Positions 4,588-7,958 of a DNA stretch of 7,958 bases are shown in pieces (within the stretch, counting starts at the first letter, position 1; each line of letters starts with the position of its first letter). Below the pieces are notes generated by a model that was not told the DNA's origin, searched no databases, and saw only the letters and a program-made list of their open reading frames with translations. This DNA comes from Victivallales bacterium (lineage in GTDB: Bacteria; Verrucomicrobiota; Lentisphaeria; Oligosphaerales; Lenti-02), in the NCBI GenBank assembly GCA_018648945.1, contig JABGQJ010000345.1, forward strand, positions 1 through 7,958, given 5' to 3'. A program made the position numbers and the translations under genes.

Positions 4588-6558
4588 ATGGACAGGCACG
4601 ATCCTGAAGACCTGGACCTGACGCCGGCGGAAGAAGCGCGCAGGGAAGCGCAGCGCCGCCGCCAGGCGCGCAAGGTGAGACGCGCCGTGTTCACGACTGC
4701 TGTGGTCGTGCTGGTGGCCCTTCTGCTGGCTCGACCCTTCCGTAACATGGCTCGCAATATGGCCCGTTCGGCCAAGCCGGATGCGGAAGCCGGGGCAGAA
4801 TCGCCGGACCGCCCACCCACGCCCGGCAACGCCGCGCCGATCACGGACGGCACGGCACCAGCCAGTGACCCGACGTCGCTGCTCAACGCCGCCGAAGATG
4901 CGTCGGCGAAAACGCCGACCGTCGCCCTGGCGCTGTACCGGCGAGCCACCGCCGCGATGCCGGATGACCCCAGAGCTTGGTTGGGGCAGGCCAAGTGCGC
5001 AGCCCGGGCGGGCGATGGGAAACTCGCCCACCGGAGCTTCGCCATGGCTGTCGAACTCGTCCCGGAGGATGTTGCCGTCCGGGTGGCCTACGCTGGCTTC
5101 GCCTGGTCGCAGACGGACTTCGGGCTTGCGGTGGAGCAAGCCCAGGTGGCGATCACCCTCGATGCTGCGTCCCTGGAGGCGCGGCTTATGGTGGCCCGCG
5201 CGCTGCTGCACAGCCAGCGCGCCAGCGAGGCATTGCCCCATCTTCACAAGGCTCTGGAACTGGCCCCGGACAACAGCAGAGCCCAGCTTCTCCTTGGCCA
5301 GACGCTGCTGGGAATGAACCGGCTGGAGGAGGCCCAGACCGCCCTGCTCCGCGCGGCGGAACTGGCCCCGACGAGTGCTCGGACCAAGCTGGTTCTTGCC
5401 GAACTCCGGCGGCGGCAAGGGCGCCCAGCCGAGGCCGCCGAACTCCTTGCCCAGGCAAGGACGCAGACAGAGGAGCAGGACGAGCCGCCGAGAGTAGGGC
5501 AGATCGCGGTCGGGAGCAGCGGGGGGCTGGCAGCCATCCCCCGCGGCGCGCGCCTTGATCCGACGGCGACCCTGGCAGCCAGGATCCAGCTGGAGCAGGC
5601 TGAGGTGCTTGCGGCGACAGGAAAGCAGGCGAAGGCCATCGACTCGCTTCGAGAGTTGCTGGCAAGCCATCCGGATCTGGTCCAGGCGCGGACCCGACTG
5701 GGGGAACTGCTCCTCGCCCTTGGTCGGGCCGACGAGGCATATATCGAGGCCCGGAAGCTGGTCCAAGCCCACCCCGGCGTACCAAGCGGCCACTGCCTCC
5801 TGGCGATGATCCACCTGGCCAAGGGGCTCTACAGCGAGGCCGAGAAACACTGTCGCTTCGCCCTCGCGGGAGGCGTGGACCATCCCCACCGCATCCAAGC
5901 GCTCAAGCTTCAGGCCCTGATCCTGCAATACACCGGACGCGTGGACGAGGCGGCGGCTCCCATGGAATCCTACCTTGCCCTGCGACCCAACGACCTCGAC
6001 GCCTCCCTGCGCCACACCGCAATCCTGGCCCTCGCGGGCCGCGACCGGGAGGCCGACGAATGGCTGGCGCAGGTGGACAGACGTTTCCCCGATTCGCCCG
6101 GCCCGCCCCTGGCCCGGACCGCCCTGTGTATCCGCCGGGGCGACTTTGCGGCGGCCGTGGCCTCGGACCGCGAGGCGCTCCGGCGGGGGGCCAATGGCTA
6201 CGGCGTCCATAACCGTCTCGCCTGGTACCTGGCGACCAAGTTGGGCAAACCGGAGGCGGCACTCCCCCATGCCCAGACCGCCGCCAGGATGAAGCCGCAG
6301 AGCGCCGAGACGCAGCACACTCTGGGCTGGTGTCTCTTCCTGAACGGGAAGCCCAAGGAGTCCCTCCGTTTCCTGGAGAGTGCAGCGCGCGCATCGCCCA
6401 AAAGCCCTGCCCGGCGCTACACTCTAGCCGCCGCGCTCGCCCAACTGGGCCAGACGGATCGGGCCAAGCGCGAGGTGGGCATCGCCCTGCAACTTGCCGA
6501 GGACTTCGAGTTCGCCGAGGAAGCAAGGGAACTGCGCGCGAAGCTTGCCAGGCGCTGA
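4588..6558 (+). CDS. Membrane-anchored TPR-repeat protein
   Basis: This 656-residue protein has a short charged N-terminus (1-32, many Glu and Arg), one predicted transmembrane helix (about 33-48, AVFTTAVVVLVALLLA), a Pro/Ala-rich spacer (60-105) and then tetratricopeptide repeats to the end. Repeat phase is clear from the Pro-rich inter-repeat turns at 125, 159, 193 (Pro replaced by Ala), 227 and 261, exactly 34 residues apart. A non-TPR linker follows at about 292-325. The pattern resumes at 362, 396, about 432, 467, 501, about 535, 570 and 604, giving roughly 13 repeats in two blocks. TPR arrays form superhelical scaffolds for protein binding. The positive residues before and after the helix leave topology open, but the repeats may be periplasmic. 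GGAG lies 7 nt before the ATG at 4588; a longer in-frame start at 4351 would overlap paralogue 2 and is rejected. PEP-CTERM/exosortase loci can include a TPR protein (PrsT), but similarity beyond the repeats is not shown. Confidence 0.85.
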   Translation: MDRHDPEDLDLTPAEEARREAQRRRQARKVRRAVFTTAVVVLVALLLARPFRNMARNMARSAKPDAEAGAESPDRPPTPGNAAPITDGTAPASDPTSLLNAAEDASAKTPTVALALYRRATAAMPDDPRAWLGQAKCAARAGDGKLAHRSFAMAVELVPEDVAVRVAYAGFAWSQTDFGLAVEQAQVAITLDAASLEARLMVARALLHSQRASEALPHLHKALELAPDNSRAQLLLGQTLLGMNRLEEAQTALLRAAELAPTSARTKLVLAELRRRQGRPAEAAELLAQARTQTEEQDEPPRVGQIAVGSSGGLAAIPRGARLDPTATLAARIQLEQAEVLAATGKQAKAIDSLRELLASHPDLVQARTRLGELLLALGRADEAYIEARKLVQAHPGVPSGHCLLAMIHLAKGLYSEAEKHCRFALAGGVDHPHRIQALKLQALILQYTGRVDEAAAPMESYLALRPNDLDASLRHTAILALAGRDREADEWLAQVDRRFPDSPGPPLARTALCIRRGDFAAAVASDREALRRGANGYGVHNRLAWYLATKLGKPEAALPHAQTAARMKPQSAETQHTLGWCLFLNGKPKESLRFLESAARASPKSPARRYTLAAALAQLGQTDRAKREVGIALQLAEDFEFAEEARELRAKLARR

Positions 6559-6593
6559 ATGGGGTGGACGAGCACCCGCAATTGTACCTGCGA

Positions 6594-6608
6594 GGGCACA
6601 TATTGCCC
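6594..6608 (+). other. Small hairpin between the TPR and ANL genes
   Basis: GGGCA (6594-6598) and TGCCC (6604-6608) flank a 5-nt loop. Just upstream GGGTG and CACCC form another 5-bp stem (6562-6577). Neither is followed by a T-run, so they do not argue against read-through from the TPR gene into the next gene. Confidence 0.25.
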
Positions 6609-6630
6609 GCATGCTGTCTAACCCCATAGC

Positions 6631-6634
6631 GGAG
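6631..6634 (+). promoter_or_regulatory. Shine-Dalgarno site favouring a GTG start for the ANL gene
   Basis: GGAG lies 6 nt before GTG at 6641. An in-frame ATG at 6611 would add ten residues (MLSNPIAEQR) but has no purine-rich site at proper spacing. GTG is therefore preferred, with ATG as the alternative. Confidence 0.5.
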
Positions 6635-6640
6635 CAACGA

Positions 6641-7958
6641 GTGGATTCTGCCCCCCGAACCAATCTGGACGACTACCTGGCGGCGTTCGCGGACGAAAGC
6701 CAACCGTTCCTCACCTACTACACGTTCGCCGAGGACCGGTCCGTGCAGACCGAGACCTTTACGCGTGGGCAGTTCCTGCGGTTGGCACGCCAGGCAGCGG
6801 CTTGCCTGGTTGCCCAGGGCTGCGAGCCCAGCGACCGGGTGCTGCACGCCATGAGCCGCAACCACTACGCGGATCTCGCCTACCGGCTTGGCGCAGTCAT
6901 GGTCGGGACCGTACCGGTCACGGTCAACTGGCAGGCCGACGACGCGGCACGCGTGCTCTACAAGATCGCCGCCACCCAACCACGTCTCATCCTGACCGAA
7001 CGGGCCTTCGATCCCGGGACTCTTGCTGCCTGCCGCCAGACTCACCCGGACCTGTCCATGGTCTTCGTCGAGAACTTGGGCACGTCACCCGAGCTGCCTC
7101 AGAACCAGTTCCTGCGGGACGAGGACCCCGAGCATTCCCGCATCATCATCTTCACTTCCGGCACCACAGGCCAGCCCAAGGGCGTGCAACTGCCGTATCG
7201 CAGCTACGCCACCAACCGCGCCACCTTCGAGGCCCTGCTGGACATCCGTCCCGAGGACCGCTTCGCCACGGTCATCGTCAACCCCCTCCATCACACCAAC
7301 TCCACCGCGATCACCGACTGGGCGCTGCGCCGGCCGGGTAGCCATCTGCATCTCATCGAACGCTACTCCACCCCCTACTGGCGCATCCTGGCCGACCTTG
7401 CCGACCAAGCCTACGACCGCATCGTGGCTCCCACCGTGTCGCGCCACTTCGACTTCCTGGCCGAGCTGCGCGAGACCGACCGCCTGCCAGTCTCCATGGA
7501 CGTGCTCGGCCCGGCCATGGGGCGCATCGATTTCCTGATCGGCTCGGCCCCGGTTGGCCCCACCACCATCCACCGCCTCCAGGAGTTTGCCGGGCGCATT
7601 CCCACCGTCCGCTTCGGCTCCACCGAAACCTGCCTGCAGGTGCTCGGCATCCCGCGCCACCTGGGCGAGACCCAACGGCTGGCCTGCTTCGAGCGGGGCT
7701 GGAACCACTCCTGGCAGGGGTTACCCACCTGCGGCTACTACATCGGTCGTCCCACACACCCCTTCACCGAGTGCCGGATCGTGCGCAGTATCACTCATGG
7801 CGAACCGGGCTTCCTGGAAGACCAGGAGGCTGGCAAGCCGGGCTACCTGATCACGCGCGGCGAGAACGTCATGAGCGGCTACGTGGGCAACCCAGAAGCC
7901 ACCGCCGCCGCCCTGCCCGAAGGCTGGTACACGGGCTTGCGCGATGTGGCGTTCCGTC
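6641..7958 (+). CDS. AMP-dependent acyl-CoA synthetase/ligase (ANL family), 3'-truncated by the window
   Basis: This frame is open to the right edge, giving 439 residues of an enzyme whose family is usually 500-550 long, so only the C-terminal subdomain with the catalytic lysine is missing. It should activate a carboxylate with ATP to an acyl-adenylate and then usually a CoA thioester; the acid is unknown. The P-loop is IIIFTSGTTGQPKGVQL (168-184) with K180. The adenine-binding A5 motif is FGSTET (325-330), and an A8-like RGENVMSGYVGNPEAT lies near 406-421. The motif that usually reads TGD appears as YTGLRDVAF (430-438), with two residues between Gly and Asp. The N-terminal part (MVGTVPVTVNWQ...KIAATQPRLILTE) also fits the fold. 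It starts 82 nt after the TPR stop codon on the same strand without an obvious terminator, so co-transcription is likely. No signal peptide or membrane segment is seen. Confidence 0.88.
   Translation, partial: MDSAPRTNLDDYLAAFADESQPFLTYYTFAEDRSVQTETFTRGQFLRLARQAAACLVAQGCEPSDRVLHAMSRNHYADLAYRLGAVMVGTVPVTVNWQADDAARVLYKIAATQPRLILTERAFDPGTLAACRQTHPDLSMVFVENLGTSPELPQNQFLRDEDPEHSRIIIFTSGTTGQPKGVQLPYRSYATNRATFEALLDIRPEDRFATVIVNPLHHTNSTAITDWALRRPGSHLHLIERYSTPYWRILADLADQAYDRIVAPTVSRHFDFLAELRETDRLPVSMDVLGPAMGRIDFLIGSAPVGPTTIHRLQEFAGRIPTVRFGSTETCLQVLGIPRHLGETQRLACFERGWNHSWQGLPTCGYYIGRPTHPFTECRIVRSITHGEPGFLEDQEAGKPGYLITRGENVMSGYVGNPEATAAALPEGWYTGLRDVAFR

Noticed and set aside
4501..6318. A 605-codon open frame on the minus strand opposite the TPR gene
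   Set aside because: High GC in third positions suppresses stop codons on the opposite strand. The translation has no recognisable domain, and the plus-strand frame has clear 34-residue TPR periodicity and a good ribosome site.
5903..7045. A 380-codon minus-strand open frame
   Set aside because: It spans the end of the TPR gene and the start of the ANL gene. Its composition (rich in Arg, Gly, Pro) is typical of a shadow frame, and both plus-strand genes are well supported.
7023..7538. Plus-strand open frame of 171 codons within the ANL gene
   Set aside because: It is out of frame with the ANL motifs (SGTTGQPKG, FGSTET), which lie in a frame open from before 6611 to the window end.

Overview
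This window is GC-rich bacterial DNA with long leaders and moderately spaced genes. It encodes two PEP-CTERM surface proteins, a Hyi-type TIM-barrel isomerase, a secreted parallel beta-helix protein, a membrane-anchored TPR protein and an adenylate-forming enzyme. This combination resembles environmental Planctomycetota-Verrucomicrobiota-type or related uncultivated lineages that export many PEP-CTERM and beta-helix proteins. That assignment is an inference from gene content; there is no rRNA or marker gene to fix the taxon.

Layout. At the left edge, bases 1-17 look like the first codons of a leftward gene. A strong Shine-Dalgarno sequence precedes it, as does a near-consensus sigma-70-type promoter (TTGACA, 18 nt, TATACT) at 89-118. 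Bases 259-2350 hold a leftward two-gene unit. A hydroxypyruvate-isomerase-like TIM-barrel gene comes first, then, 16 nt further on, a secreted right-handed beta-helix protein. Together they suggest uptake or processing of a carbohydrate, substrate unknown.

From 2351 everything runs rightward. Two tandem paralogues (2624-3340 and 3767-4504) encode small exported proteins. Each has a signal peptide, a domain resembling the P/Homo B domain of proprotein convertases but with no protease, a glycine-rich linker and a C-terminal PEP-CTERM sorting signal. Their upstream regions are also diverged copies of one another: a promoter-like element about 120 nt before each ATG, and an identical 13-mer exactly 11 nt before each ATG. 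A hairpin at 4533-4565 separates the second paralogue from a TPR protein with one membrane helix (4588-6558). The start of an acyl-CoA-ligase-like ANL enzyme follows and runs off the right edge (6641-7958).

How the genes work together. The left operon is metabolic. The paralogue pair probably supplies envelope or extracellular-matrix proteins, handled by an exosortase encoded elsewhere. The TPR and ANL genes are probably co-transcribed, but nothing here proves that they act on the PEP-CTERM proteins. No mobile element, tRNA, rRNA or CRISPR array was seen.
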